NCBI RefSeq assembly: GCF_006539885.1
Contig: NZ_BJNW01000005.1
Coordinates: forward strand, 80,508 to 144,507
DNA from: Kocuria varians
GTDB lineage: Bacteria; Actinomycetota; Actinomycetes; Actinomycetales; Micrococcaceae
Direction: 5' to 3'
Length of the DNA: 64,000 bases
A program made the translations under genes and the position numbers. Below the pieces are notes generated by a model that made no database searches, had not been told where the DNA came from, and saw only the letters and a list, made by a program, of their open reading frames with translations. Below, piece after piece: positions 47,373 through 55,965 of the stretch (position 1 is its first letter; each line of letters opens with the position of its first letter).

Positions 47373-47406
47373 TCGACAGTGCCCGTAGAGTGCAGTATGC
47401 TGCACT
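47373..47406 (+). promoter_or_regulatory. Leaderless promoter and palindromic operator of the cargo operon
   Basis: TCGACA (47373-47378), 17 bp, TATGCT (47396-47401); the expected start is the A of the ATG at 47409. The perfect inverted repeat AGTGCAG-TATG-CTGCACT (47389-47406) covers the -10, a position suited to repression, probably by the XRE-cupin protein itself. Confidence 0.65.
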
Positions 47407-47408
47407 AT

Positions 47409-48014
47409 ATGGATGTGGGAGCGGAGTCGCTGGCGCGCGCGATCGGTGCGCGGGTGAAGCAGGAACGCAAACGGCGTGGCTGGACGCTTGATCAGCTCGC
47501 GGCCACTGCGGGGGTGAGCCGTCGCATGCTCGTGAACGTCGAGCAGGGTGGTGTGAATCCGAGTGTGGGTACGTTGCTGCGTCTTTCTGATGCACTGGGT
47601 GTCGGGTTGCCTGCGCTGGTGGAACCGCCTGCCTCGCGCACGGCGAAGCTCACCCGGCACGGTGACGGCGCAGTGTTGTGGACCGGTGACCAGGGTGGTC
47701 AGGGTGTGCTCGTGGCGGGCACCGAGCCGCCGGACGTGGTCGAGCTGTGGGATTGGACGCTCGCACCAGGCGACCAGCATCAGAGCGAGCCGCACAGTGC
47801 GGGCACCCGCGAGCTGCTGCACGTCCAGGCTGGCACCGTGACCGTGACGGTCGGCGATGAGCGCTTCGCACTCGCCCCCGGTGATGCGCTGGCCTTCGAC
47901 GGCGATCTGGCCCACTCGTACATGAACACCACTACAGAGCCTGCCCGGTTCTCGCTCACGGTCTTCGAACCGGGAGTCGGGGCCGCGCACCGAACGGAGA
48001 CCCCGAATGCCTGA
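47409..48014 (+). CDS. XRE-family regulator with C-terminal cupin domain
   Basis: A 201-residue regulator. The helix-turn-helix spans about residues 10-65 (RGWTLDQLAATAGVSRRML; VNPSVGTLLRLSDALGV) and is followed by a cupin barrel (SAGTRELLHVQAGTVTVTVGD; LAPGDALAFDGDLAHSYMN) with possible ligand or metal residues. Such proteins sense small molecules such as amino acids. The ATG at 47409 coincides with the predicted transcription start; earlier in-frame starts (GTG 47379, ATG 47397) would run through the operator. First gene of a six-gene operon. Confidence 0.85.
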   Translation: MDVGAESLARAIGARVKQERKRRGWTLDQLAATAGVSRRMLVNVEQGGVNPSVGTLLRLSDALGVGLPALVEPPASRTAKLTRHGDGAVLWTGDQGGQGVLVAGTEPPDVVELWDWTLAPGDQHQSEPHSAGTRELLHVQAGTVTVTVGDERFALAPGDALAFDGDLAHSYMNTTTEPARFSLTVFEPGVGAAHRTETPNA

Positions 48015-48738
48015 CACCATGACCCCCGACGAGTTCCTGTCCGCCGCCACTGTGGAACCTGCGGTGTTCGAGCTGCGCCCCGACTACCGAGCCATGCTCG
48101 TTGTCATCGACGGCCTCACCCCCGCGGTCACCGCCCAGGAGGGCGGGCAAGGAGTGGACGAACTCATCACCGCAGCCGAGAAGCATGCGGCTGGTCTGCT
48201 TGCCGCTTCTGCGGTGGATGAGCTGCCGCATATCGCAGCGTGGCGGGAGGCGTACCGGGGGTTCGGGGCGAAGCCGCAGCGCACCCGCAACAGCCTCGAA
48301 GCCCTCACCCGCCGCGCTGAGAAGGGCCTGCCGCGGGTGAACGCGCTCACGGATATCTACAACGCGATCTCGGTGCTCCGCCAGATTCCATTCGGTGGCG
48401 AGGACTTCCACTGCTACCAGGGTCCGGCACGACTGATTCGTGCCACCGGGACCGAACCGTTCGAGACCACCGCGAACGGGGAGCCCGCTACCGAGTACCC
48501 GGACGCCGGTGAAGTCGTCTGGTGCGATGACGCCGGGGTGACGTGCCGGAGATGGAACTGGCGACAGGGCCGCCGCACCGGGCTCACCGACGACACCCGC
48601 ACGGCGTTCTTCATCCTCGACGCCCTCGCCCCGACCTCAGACGCAGACCTCCATGCCGCCGCTGACGCGCTGGTCGATGCTCTCACGGATCTGGGCGCCG
48701 GAGTCCGTGCGACCAGTCGCCTGATCGGAGCACCGTGA
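48007..48738 (+). CDS. B3/B4 tRNA-editing-like domain protein
   Basis: A 243-residue protein of the B3/4 family, homologous to the editing domain of phenylalanyl-tRNA synthetase beta. Family blocks are AAWREAYRGFGAKPQRTRNSLEAL (about residues 78-101), PRVNALTDIYNAISVLRQIPFGGED and EVVWCDDAGVTCRRWNWRQG. Free-standing members are thought to clear mischarged or non-cognate aminoacyl-tRNA, though few are tested. It overlaps both neighbours (8 nt and 4 nt). Confidence 0.85.
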   Translation: MPDTMTPDEFLSAATVEPAVFELRPDYRAMLVVIDGLTPAVTAQEGGQGVDELITAAEKHAAGLLAASAVDELPHIAAWREAYRGFGAKPQRTRNSLEALTRRAEKGLPRVNALTDIYNAISVLRQIPFGGEDFHCYQGPARLIRATGTEPFETTANGEPATEYPDAGEVVWCDDAGVTCRRWNWRQGRRTGLTDDTRTAFFILDALAPTSDADLHAAADALVDALTDLGAGVRATSRLIGAP

Positions 48739-49634
48739 CCAGGGCACGCACGACGACGGGGATTCCGCCGTGGTCGATGGCGGTCGCGGCGATGCTGTCT
48801 GTGCAGCTCTCCAACGCCCTGTCGGTGCCGGTGATCGACCAGGTCGGTGCGGCAGGCACGGCGTGGTTGCGGATGTGCTTCGGGGTGGTGTTCTTGTGGA
48901 TGATCGCCCGCCCCGCGATCCGCTCGTTGCGTCGCAAGGACGTGCCCGCGCTGATCGCGCTCGGGGTGGTGACGGGGTTCATGACGACGTTCTTCCTCGC
49001 CGCCGTCGAGCGCATCCCGCTGGGCACCGCGGTCGCGATCGAGTTCCTCGGACCCCTCACCGTCGCCGGCCTCATGAGCCAGCGCCGCAAAGCCCTCATC
49101 TGGCCCGCCCTCGCGTTCGTCGGGGTCGTGCTGCTGACCGAACCGTGGCACGGACGCATCGACCTCGCAGGCGTCGGCTTCGCGCTGGCCGCCGGCACCT
49201 GCTGGGGGTTGTACAACCTCCTCACCCAGCACGTCGGAGACCGGTTCTCCGGGATCAGCGGCCTCTCGCTCACCATCCCCGTTGCTGCTCTTGCGACGCT
49301 CCCGGTCGGGTTGCCGCAGGTGATCGGGGGCGAGTTCACCTGGTGGGTGCTGCCGGTCGCGGCGGGGATCGCACTTGTCACCCCGGTGATCGCGTTCGGG
49401 CTCGAGATGCTCGCCCTGCGGCGCATGACCCAGACCGCGTTTGGCACGCTGCTGTCGATCGAGCCCGCGTTCGGGATCCTCATCGGCCTGCTCGTCCTGG
49501 CACAGCAGCCGACGCTGATGCAACTGGCGGGCATCGCGGTGGTCATTTTCGCCGGTGCTGCCGCGCAACGCGGCGGCACACGCGCCGCCACTCCCACAGC
49601 ACCGATCACGAAACCGGAGAAGGAGGCCGCATGA
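48735..49634 (+). CDS. RhtA-like EamA/DMT exporter (cargo)
   Basis: A 299-residue ten-helix transporter. IPLGTAVAIEFLGPLTVAGL and TAFGTLLSIEPAFGILIGL are the RhtA-group repeats, so amino acid or analogue export is likely. GTG start overlaps the B3/4 stop; its own stop overlaps the next ATG (ATGA). About 35-40% similar by eye to the chromosomal homologue at 37730, so not a recent duplicate. Confidence 0.87.
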   Translation: MTRARTTTGIPPWSMAVAAMLSVQLSNALSVPVIDQVGAAGTAWLRMCFGVVFLWMIARPAIRSLRRKDVPALIALGVVTGFMTTFFLAAVERIPLGTAVAIEFLGPLTVAGLMSQRRKALIWPALAFVGVVLLTEPWHGRIDLAGVGFALAAGTCWGLYNLLTQHVGDRFSGISGLSLTIPVAALATLPVGLPQVIGGEFTWWVLPVAAGIALVTPVIAFGLEMLALRRMTQTAFGTLLSIEPAFGILIGLLVLAQQPTLMQLAGIAVVIFAGAAAQRGGTRAATPTAPITKPEKEAA

Positions 49635-49978
49635 GCGCCACACCGAAGTACAGTTCCACGTTCATTTTCGAGACGAAGAACCTGACCGAGGAGTTCGATC
49701 GTATCGATAGCGAGATCGCCGAGCGTGCCCGTCAGATCCCCGGCTTCCTCGGCGAGGAGGCCGGGCATAACGAGGACACCGGCCTGCACGCGGAGGTCTA
49801 TTACTGGACCGATATGGACGCCCTGAAGCAGCTCATGGGCATGGACACGCACCGGCTCGCGAAATTCCGGTACGGGGAATGGCTCGGCGAGTACCGAGTC
49901 GTCATCGCCGAGGTGCAGTCCGTCTATGGCAACCCGATTCTGGGTCTTGAACACCGGCCCGAACAGGAACAGTCATGA
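49631..49978 (+). CDS. Small antibiotic-biosynthesis-monooxygenase-like (dimeric alpha-beta barrel) protein
   Basis: A 115-residue protein with the ferredoxin-like pattern of this superfamily: SSTFIFETKNLTEEFDRI, IPGFLGEEAGHNEDTGLHAEVYYWTDMDAL and MDTHRLAKFRYGEWLGEYRVVIAEV. The His and Trp residues between strands could bind a small ligand. No specific activity can be assigned. AGGAGG precedes the ATG, and both ends overlap the neighbouring genes by 4 nt. Confidence 0.7.
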   Translation: MSATPKYSSTFIFETKNLTEEFDRIDSEIAERARQIPGFLGEEAGHNEDTGLHAEVYYWTDMDALKQLMGMDTHRLAKFRYGEWLGEYRVVIAEVQSVYGNPILGLEHRPEQEQS

Positions 49979-50877
49979 ACACCCGCTTCACCGGTCTGAG
50001 CGCTTTCCCCCTCACCCCGCTCCACGACGACGTGGTCGACGAGGCGGCATTCGCCGGGCTCATCGAACGACTCGTGGCAGCGGGAGCGGACTCGATCACA
50101 GCACTCGGCTCGACCGGCTCATACGCCTACCTCACCCCCGAAGAACGCGCGCGCGTCGCTCGCCTCGCCGTAGAGCATGCCGGGTCGACGCCGGTGGTCG
50201 TCGGGGTCGGGGGCCTGCGCACCTCGCACGTCCTCGCCCACGTCGACAGTGCGGAAGACGCCGGTGCTGCCGGGGTGCTGCTGACCCCGATGACCTATCA
50301 GCCGCTCACCCCGGATGACGTGTTCGAGCTCTACCGCACGGTCACCGAGCACACCCAGTTGCCGGTGATCGTCTACGACAACCCCGGCACCACCCACTTC
50401 ACGTTCACCACCGAACTGTACGCCCGCATCGCCCAGTTGCCGGGCATCGTCTCGATCAAGGTCCCTGGCGTACCCACCGACCCGGGAAAGGCACGGGAGC
50501 ATGTGGCGGGGATTCGGGCGGTGATTCCGGAGCATGTCACGATCGGGGTCTCCGGCGACGCGTTCGCCGCGACCGGGCTGAACGCGGGCTGCGAGGCCTG
50601 GTACTCCGTCATCGGTGGCACACTCCCCGAACCGGCGCTCACGATAACCCGCGCCGCCCAAGCAGGCCACGCCGGGGATGCGGTGGCGGAGTCGGAGCGG
50701 CTCGCCCCGCTCTGGGCGTTGTTCGCCGAGTACGGTGGCAGTCTGCGCGTGACCGCGGCGATCGCTGAACACCTCGGCCTCGCCCCACAGCAGTGTCTGC
50801 CGTTGCCGATCCAAGGTCTCACCGGCGAACAAAGAGCGCGGGTCGCCGACGTGGTGGATCAGCTCGGCCTTGCCTGA
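49975..50877 (+). CDS. DapA-family (dihydrodipicolinate synthase/N-acetylneuraminate lyase) aldolase
   Basis: A 300-residue TIM-barrel class I aldolase. GLSAFPLTPLHDDVVDEAAF and ALGSTGSYAYLTPEERARV (in DapA the pyruvate-carboxylate loop GTTGE; here GSTGS) open the barrel; VIVYDNPGTTHF holds the general-acid Tyr and IVSIKVPG the Schiff-base Lys. Members make or split 2-keto acids. It is not likely to be the housekeeping DapA. It overlaps its neighbours by 4 and 8 nt. Confidence 0.85.
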   Translation: MNTRFTGLSAFPLTPLHDDVVDEAAFAGLIERLVAAGADSITALGSTGSYAYLTPEERARVARLAVEHAGSTPVVVGVGGLRTSHVLAHVDSAEDAGAAGVLLTPMTYQPLTPDDVFELYRTVTEHTQLPVIVYDNPGTTHFTFTTELYARIAQLPGIVSIKVPGVPTDPGKAREHVAGIRAVIPEHVTIGVSGDAFAATGLNAGCEAWYSVIGGTLPEPALTITRAAQAGHAGDAVAESERLAPLWALFAEYGGSLRVTAAIAEHLGLAPQQCLPLPIQGLTGEQRARVADVVDQLGLA

Positions 50878-52072
50878 CCCGCAGCACGCCCTCGGGGATG
50901 CGGCGGGGCGGGGGTGGGCGCTGGCTCGCTACGTGTTCGCTGCGACCCTAGTGCGCTCCGCCGACGGCGGCGCGGTCGTCGCGATCGTGCTCCTCGCCCA
51001 CGCGCAAGGCCTCCCGGGGTGGGTATCGGGACTGCTGGGCGCCTCGATCACGGCCCCGCACCTGTTCGGCCCGTTCATCGCCCGCCGCCTCGACACTGTA
51101 CAGGACGGGCGGAAAGTCATCGCGGTCTCCGCCCTCGCCCACGGGGTGCTGCTGGGCGCGGCCGGGCTGCTGCTGCCGGTGACGTGGGTGGTCGTACCCG
51201 CAGGCTTGTTGGCGGTGTCGGGCCTGTTCGGGCCGATGCTCACCGGAGGGGTGAGTAGCCGCCTGCCCTCGATCGCCGGGCCGTCGCAGCAGAGCCAACG
51301 GCGGGCGCAGAGCTGGGATGTCGCCAGCTACGGCATCAGCGGCACCCTCGGCCCCGCCGCGGTCGCCTGGATCGCGGCCGTCACCGGCCCGCTGGAGGCC
51401 ACCCTCATGCTCGCTACGGCAGCGATCCTCGGCGCCGGGGCAGTGCTCGCCCTCCCGCGGCAGGCTCCGGTCGCAGATCCCGGGGCGGTGCCGTCTCCGG
51501 GGCGGACGCTGGTGACGATCTGGCGCTCCGGCCCGTTGCGGCGCACACTGGGGCTCACTGTCGTGGTGGCGTTCTCCGTCGCCGCCCTCCCGATCTACGC
51601 CGTCGCTCTCGCCCCCACGCTCGGCGGGGCGGCCCTCGCAGGTACTCTCGTCGCAGGCTACGGAGTGGGCAACCTCGTCGGGTCCGCGCTGCTGATGATC
51701 TGGTCCCTCAGAGGCGATGCGGACAATCTCACCGCGCTCCTGGCCGCCGCCGTCGCGATCACACTCGCCGTCGTGCTCCCGGTGCCGAACCTCACGACCG
51801 CGCTGATCGCATTCACAGTCGCGGGCGTCGCGAACGCCTTATTCTTCGCCGCGACGCTCGCTGCCCGCAGCGAGTACGCGCCAGCAGAGGCACGCGGGCA
51901 GGTGTTCATCTGGGTCGGGGCACTGAAGATCGCTGCCGGTTCCGCGGGCACCGCGACCGCGGGCACCCTCATCGGCGGCACCGTGTGGCTCCCGGTCGCC
52001 GCGGTCGCCGCCGTGTCCGCGATAGCCGCTGTGGTGTGCTTGATCGAGCGCACCCGCGCCACGTCGCAGTAA
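50870..52072 (+). CDS. MFS transporter (cargo operon)
   Basis: A 400-residue, 12-helix major facilitator with IARRLDTVQDGRKV in the 2-3 loop and a second half that starts GPLRRTLGLTVVVAF. The general shape is that of drug or metabolite efflux proteins. A TTG start at 50870 overlaps the aldolase gene by 8 nt. Last gene of the operon; it ends 20 bp from the convergent phosphatase gene. Confidence 0.85.
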   Translation: MPDPQHALGDAAGRGWALARYVFAATLVRSADGGAVVAIVLLAHAQGLPGWVSGLLGASITAPHLFGPFIARRLDTVQDGRKVIAVSALAHGVLLGAAGLLLPVTWVVVPAGLLAVSGLFGPMLTGGVSSRLPSIAGPSQQSQRRAQSWDVASYGISGTLGPAAVAWIAAVTGPLEATLMLATAAILGAGAVLALPRQAPVADPGAVPSPGRTLVTIWRSGPLRRTLGLTVVVAFSVAALPIYAVALAPTLGGAALAGTLVAGYGVGNLVGSALLMIWSLRGDADNLTALLAAAVAITLAVVLPVPNLTTALIAFTVAGVANALFFAATLAARSEYAPAEARGQVFIWVGALKIAAGSAGTATAGTLIGGTVWLPVAAVAAVSAIAAVVCLIERTRATSQ

Positions 52073-52091
52073 CCGGTGGGTCGCCTGACGC

Positions 52092-52574
52092 CTATGGGGT
52101 CTGGGCGCGGGCGGTGAGCTCGATGAGCAGTCCGGGCATGCAACGCTCGATCTGCGTCAACACTGCTTCATACGCGGCCTGGTCGGATTCGAACGGGTCT
52201 GGCACATCCACGCCGGGCTGCTCAGGGTCGAACATCCCCAGCAGAATGATCTGACTGTCGTCTGCGCCGAGGCTGATGAGGCGGGCCACGTGCTCGCGGC
52301 TCAACGCGACGAACAGGTCCGTTGCGGCGATGTCTTCCGTCTGGAGCCGACAGACCCGGTGTTCGCCGCTGTCAAGCCCACGTCCGGTGAGGGCGCGACG
52401 GGCACGCGCATCCATCCCAGCACCGACTTCCACTGGATCGGTGCCGCGTGAGGACACGACGATGTTCTCGCGGATGCCGGCGGTGAGGCGGTCGGTGAGG
52501 ACACGGGCGGCCATCGGCGACCGGCATGTGTTCCCCGTGCACACGAACACCACCCAAAGCCCCGCGACCGTCAT
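52092..52574 (-). CDS. Low-molecular-weight protein tyrosine phosphatase
   Basis: A 160-residue phosphatase. The P-loop VCTGNTCRSPMA (C-x5-R) is at the N-terminus and the general-acid loop VPDPFES near residue 130. Possible substrates are phosphotyrosine proteins or, in the related arsenate reductases, arsenate; the extra ArsC cysteines are not present. On the minus strand TTGCTG, 17 bp, GACACT would start transcription at the ATG (52574). Divergent from the antiporter gene. Confidence 0.88.
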   Translation of the reverse strand: MTVAGLWVVFVCTGNTCRSPMAARVLTDRLTAGIRENIVVSSRGTDPVEVGAGMDARARRALTGRGLDSGEHRVCRLQTEDIAATDLFVALSREHVARLISLGADDSQIILLGMFDPEQPGVDVPDPFESDQAAYEAVLTQIERCMPGLLIELTARAQTP

Positions 52575-52715
52575 GGGTTCTAGTGTCTCGGGAGGCGCAC
52601 TGAACAGCAATCGCGCAGACCGGCGGGTAGAATACTTGGGTTGCAGGATGCTGCCGGGACGACCCGTGCAGCCACATCACGAGCTGGGACGGCCCCGCAG
52701 AACACGGGTATCCCT

Positions 52716-53858
52716 GTGCACGTCACGACCACGCTCCGCTCCATCCTCACCCCGACCGCGATCCTCCGCCTCCTCCTCGGCTGGGGCGCGTTCCTCGCTC
52801 TCATCCTCTGCCAGCCGCTCCTGGTCGGTCCGCTCCCGACCGGGAGCGTGTTCACTGTGCTGGCGGCGATCGTCGCGGTGATCATCGTGTGCGCGTTCGG
52901 TGTCGTCACCGAAGCCGAACACCTCGCTCACCGGCTCGGCGATCCCTATGGCACTCTCGTGCTCACCCTCTCAATCGTGCTGATCGAGGTGATCCTGATC
53001 TCCGCAGTCATGCTCGGACCCGGCGACCACGCCACGATCGCCCGCGACTCCGTCATGGCAGCGACCATGATCGTCCTCACCCTCGTCATCGGCCTCGCGC
53101 TCCTCATCGGCGGAATGCGGCATCAGAACCTGCGCGTGAACCGTACCGGGATCTCCTCCTACCTCTCCCTGCTCGTCGTCCTCGTGACGGTCGCGTTCGC
53201 GTTCCCCGCCGTCATCGGCGAGAACGGCGCCTACACGCCCGGCCAGGCGGTGCCGATCCTGATCCTCACGATCCTGCTCTACGGGTTCTTCCTCTACCGG
53301 CAGACCGGGGCGCAGAACACCGACTTCCAAGAAGTCACACCCGTGCAGGCCAGCACCGATACAAACGAGCCCCAGCCCGGTATCCCGGCGGTGCTGCGCG
53401 AACACCGCAAAGAGGTCCTCGCACGCGTGGCACTGCTCTTGGCAACGGTCATCCCGATCGTGCTGCTCTCCCACCACATGGCCGCACTGCTGGACGACGG
53501 GCTTAACCGGCTTGGCGCGCCGGTCGCCCTGTCGGGCATTCTGATCGCGATGATCGTGTTCCTGCCCGAGGCGATCACCACGATCCGTGCGGCGTGGACG
53601 GGCGAGACCCAGCGGGTCACGAACCTCGCCCACGGCGCACTCGTATCCTGCGTCGGCCTCACCCTCCCGGTCGTCCTCGCGATCGGACTGCTCACGGACC
53701 AGACCGTGATCCTCGCCGAAAGCCCTGCGAACCTCGTACTGCTCGGAGTGAGCCTGCTCCTGAGCCTCACCACGTTCAGCGCACACCGCGTGACCGCACT
53801 GCACGGGGCGGCGCACGTCTTCGTGTTCGTGCTCTACGGAATCAGCGTATTCGCATAA
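52716..53858 (+). CDS. ChaA-type Ca2+(Na+,K+)/H+ antiporter
   Basis: About 380 residues and 11 helices. Both cation-exchanger repeats are present: FGVVTEAEHLAHRLGDPYGTLVLTLSIVLIE in the first half and ALSGILIAMIVFLPEAITTIRAAWTGETQR in the second (positions about 55-85 and 265-300), each with the membrane Glu that binds the cation. The GTG at 52716 is the likely start; a TTG at 52641, right after a TAGAAT -10, is the alternative. Confidence 0.85.
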   Translation: MHVTTTLRSILTPTAILRLLLGWGAFLALILCQPLLVGPLPTGSVFTVLAAIVAVIIVCAFGVVTEAEHLAHRLGDPYGTLVLTLSIVLIEVILISAVMLGPGDHATIARDSVMAATMIVLTLVIGLALLIGGMRHQNLRVNRTGISSYLSLLVVLVTVAFAFPAVIGENGAYTPGQAVPILILTILLYGFFLYRQTGAQNTDFQEVTPVQASTDTNEPQPGIPAVLREHRKEVLARVALLLATVIPIVLLSHHMAALLDDGLNRLGAPVALSGILIAMIVFLPEAITTIRAAWTGETQRVTNLAHGALVSCVGLTLPVVLAIGLLTDQTVILAESPANLVLLGVSLLLSLTTFSAHRVTALHGAAHVFVFVLYGISVFA

Positions 53859-53867
53859 CACGCATCA

Positions 53868-55635
53868 TCAGTTCACCGGAGAGTGGAGTCCTAGCCGTGA
53901 CGGGTGATTCGTCAGGTCTGGATGTTCGAGGGTGTCAACGTAGCGGTTGGTGCCCTCGATGCTCAGGCCGAACAGATCAGCTAGACGGCGCGGATCGCCG
54001 CCGGTAGCGCGGACTTCGGCGAGGATACGGTCTTCGCGGAGAGCCTTAGCCGAGAGGCCGGCCTTCTTCCAGGGGAACTGGTGGTCGGGTGAGTTCAGTC
54101 TCGGAGCGGTCTGCATCGTGACGAACAGGTGCAGGTTGCGGGTGTTCGGCCACTTCGTCGCACGGTAGTCCAGCCACCGGGCAAGACGCTCACGGACCGG
54201 TTCCGCGAGCAGGATGACGCGACCGTCGGGCATCGTGGGGCGTCCGTCGCTGATGTCGGTGAGCTGGATACCTCGCACTTGCAGATTCGTGAGCGCGTGG
54301 AAGGCGACGATTGCGACGGCCAGGGCAATCGCAGGGTCGTCGTGATTGAGAACGGCGCGAATCTCCGCAGGTTCCAGCGGAAGCGGCGTCGTGCCGTTGA
54401 GCTGGTAGGAACCCATGCTGCTGGTCGGGTCAGCGAAGACGAGCTTGCGGTCTTTAAGGATCGTGAACAAGGAACGCAGGCCAAGCATCGCACCGTGCCT
54501 CTTGGCCGATTCCTCGGGTAACGAGTCGATGAGGATGGCCGGGCTGATCTCGGCGAGGGAATGGTGGCCGGCTTGGGCCCAGGCGGTGACGATCGGGGCG
54601 ATCCCGATGATCTGGACGCGCACGGTCGTCTCCTCGCGGTGCTTGCGACGCGGCGGGATGCGGCTGCCGTTGAGCATGATGTCGAACCAGAGCTCGAGCT
54701 GGGTGCGCATCGTCTCGGGGATCTGGTCGAACTTGCCCGCGAAGTAGCGGTCGATGGTCAGGATGCGGTCGTCGATGAGGATATCGGCGGCGGCGAGGAC
54801 GTCGAGGGTTGAGCGGACGTTGCTGTCGCTGTCGTAGCGACGCAGCCGGATCACCTCGGTCGCGCGGATGGTCGTCGCGCCCTCGGGGGCGAGGATCTGG
54901 AGCATCTTCAACGAGCGGCGAACCTGGTTGGTCTGGCGCTTGGACCAGCCGAAGCGTTCGGCGTGCTCGAACACGATGCCATCGGTTCGCCAGGACCAGT
55001 CGCGGGCCTGAGCGGTGGTGAGCTCACGGAGCACGTCCGGGTCGGGGGCGAGATCGAAGAGGGCGGGCTGCTGCCAGTCGGAGATTTCCTCGGCCTGCTG
55101 CGCGAGAAGGATGCGGGCAGCCCGCACGGACTGTCGGAGCGGTCTCGGCTTACGTCTCGGGGCCATGTTCGCGAAGAAGAGCTGCAGGCCCATCCGGGTG
55201 CCTTCCTCGAAGTCGAGAGGCTGGCCGGGTACGTGGATGCGGCGGGCGTTTTCCAAGCAAAGGCGGCAGGCGCCCTGGTCGCCGACGGCGACGCGGCGGT
55301 GACAGTAGAGGCATTCGCCGACCGGGTAATGCTGAGACCACCAGCGGCATTGCCAGCACTTCCAGTTGTGTCGGCGATACACGCCCCAGGCCAAACAGTC
55401 CTTGCAGGAGCCGACGAACTCCGGGCTGCCGGGGTGACAGCGGGTCGCAGAGGCCCTGGCTGTAGTAGGCGTCCGACCCGCATCGCTCGCAGGGCGGAGC
55501 GGGGAACGGGCCACCGGGCAGGCAGTCGTAGCAGTAGTCGACGGCAGGCCAGGTCCAGGCTGCCGCGTTCACGCCGCAGGTGAAGCACGTTCGCGGCGGC
55601 CGAAAGCGTGAGTTGATCCCCTTCCGCGTGCTCAC
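53868..55635 (-). pseudogene. Large zinc-finger tyrosine recombinase-like protein, single-base frameshift
   Basis: About 588 residues if one base is removed from the GGG at 55442-55444. The N-terminal frame (GTG at 55635) encodes CFTCGVN, YCYDCLP, CERCGSDAYYSQGLC; the main frame from about 55440 continues CKDCLAW, WKCWQCRWW, GECLYCHR and ACRLC, forming an array of about seven zinc-ribbon-like CxxC pairs. The C-terminus looks like an integrase core (LQVRGIQLTDI, SAKALREDRIL, EGTNRYVDTL with a candidate Tyr). It corresponds to the large recombinase of a three-gene transposition module. GTGA overlap with the HTH gene. Confidence 0.65.
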
Positions 55636-55958
55636 AACGGCGGCTCTGACCGCGGGTTCCCGAACCTTGGAGAGACCCACGGCCCGGTCTCGTTCTCGCC
55701 GTTGATCGTCTCGGCCTTCTTCGGCCGGCGTGCGGCAACCTTCTCCGGTTCCGGAGTCATCAGGTCGGAGGGGGTGCAGTCGAGGATCGCGCAGATCACG
55801 TCGAGCTCTTCCAGCCGGATCGTCGGTGGAGTGCCCGACCACCAGCCCGACATCTTCCCGGCGCTGATCTCCACCCCAGCCGCAGCGAGCTGGCGGCGCA
55901 GCTCGGCTGATTTCCAGATGCCCCGTTCGGCGGCTCTCATCCGCAAGTTCCACTTCAC
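55632..55958 (-). CDS. XRE-like helix-turn-helix protein of the recombinase trio
   Basis: A 108-residue DNA-binding protein: ELRRQLAAAGVEISAGKMSGWWSG is the helix-turn-helix, then IRLEELDVICAILDCTPSDLM, a Cro/C1-type C-terminal helix pair, and a basic tail. It lies between the two recombinases, 7 bp from the upstream one and overlapping the downstream one, and so plays the accessory (TnpC-like) or regulatory part. Confidence 0.75.
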   Translation of the reverse strand: MKWNLRMRAAERGIWKSAELRRQLAAAGVEISAGKMSGWWSGTPPTIRLEELDVICAILDCTPSDLMTPEPEKVAARRPKKAETINGENETGPWVSPRFGNPRSEPPL

Positions 55959-55965
55959 GGTCTTC

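Noticed and set aside
49975..50877. The cargo aldolase as the housekeeping DapA of lysine synthesis.
   Set aside because: The pyruvate loop reads GSTGS rather than GTTGE and the operon context is export and regulation, on mobile DNA.
52092..52574. The low-molecular-weight phosphatase as an arsenate reductase with the antiporter as an arsenic pump.
   Set aside because: The neighbour is a ChaA-type cation antiporter, not ArsB/Acr3, and the extra ArsC cysteines are missing.
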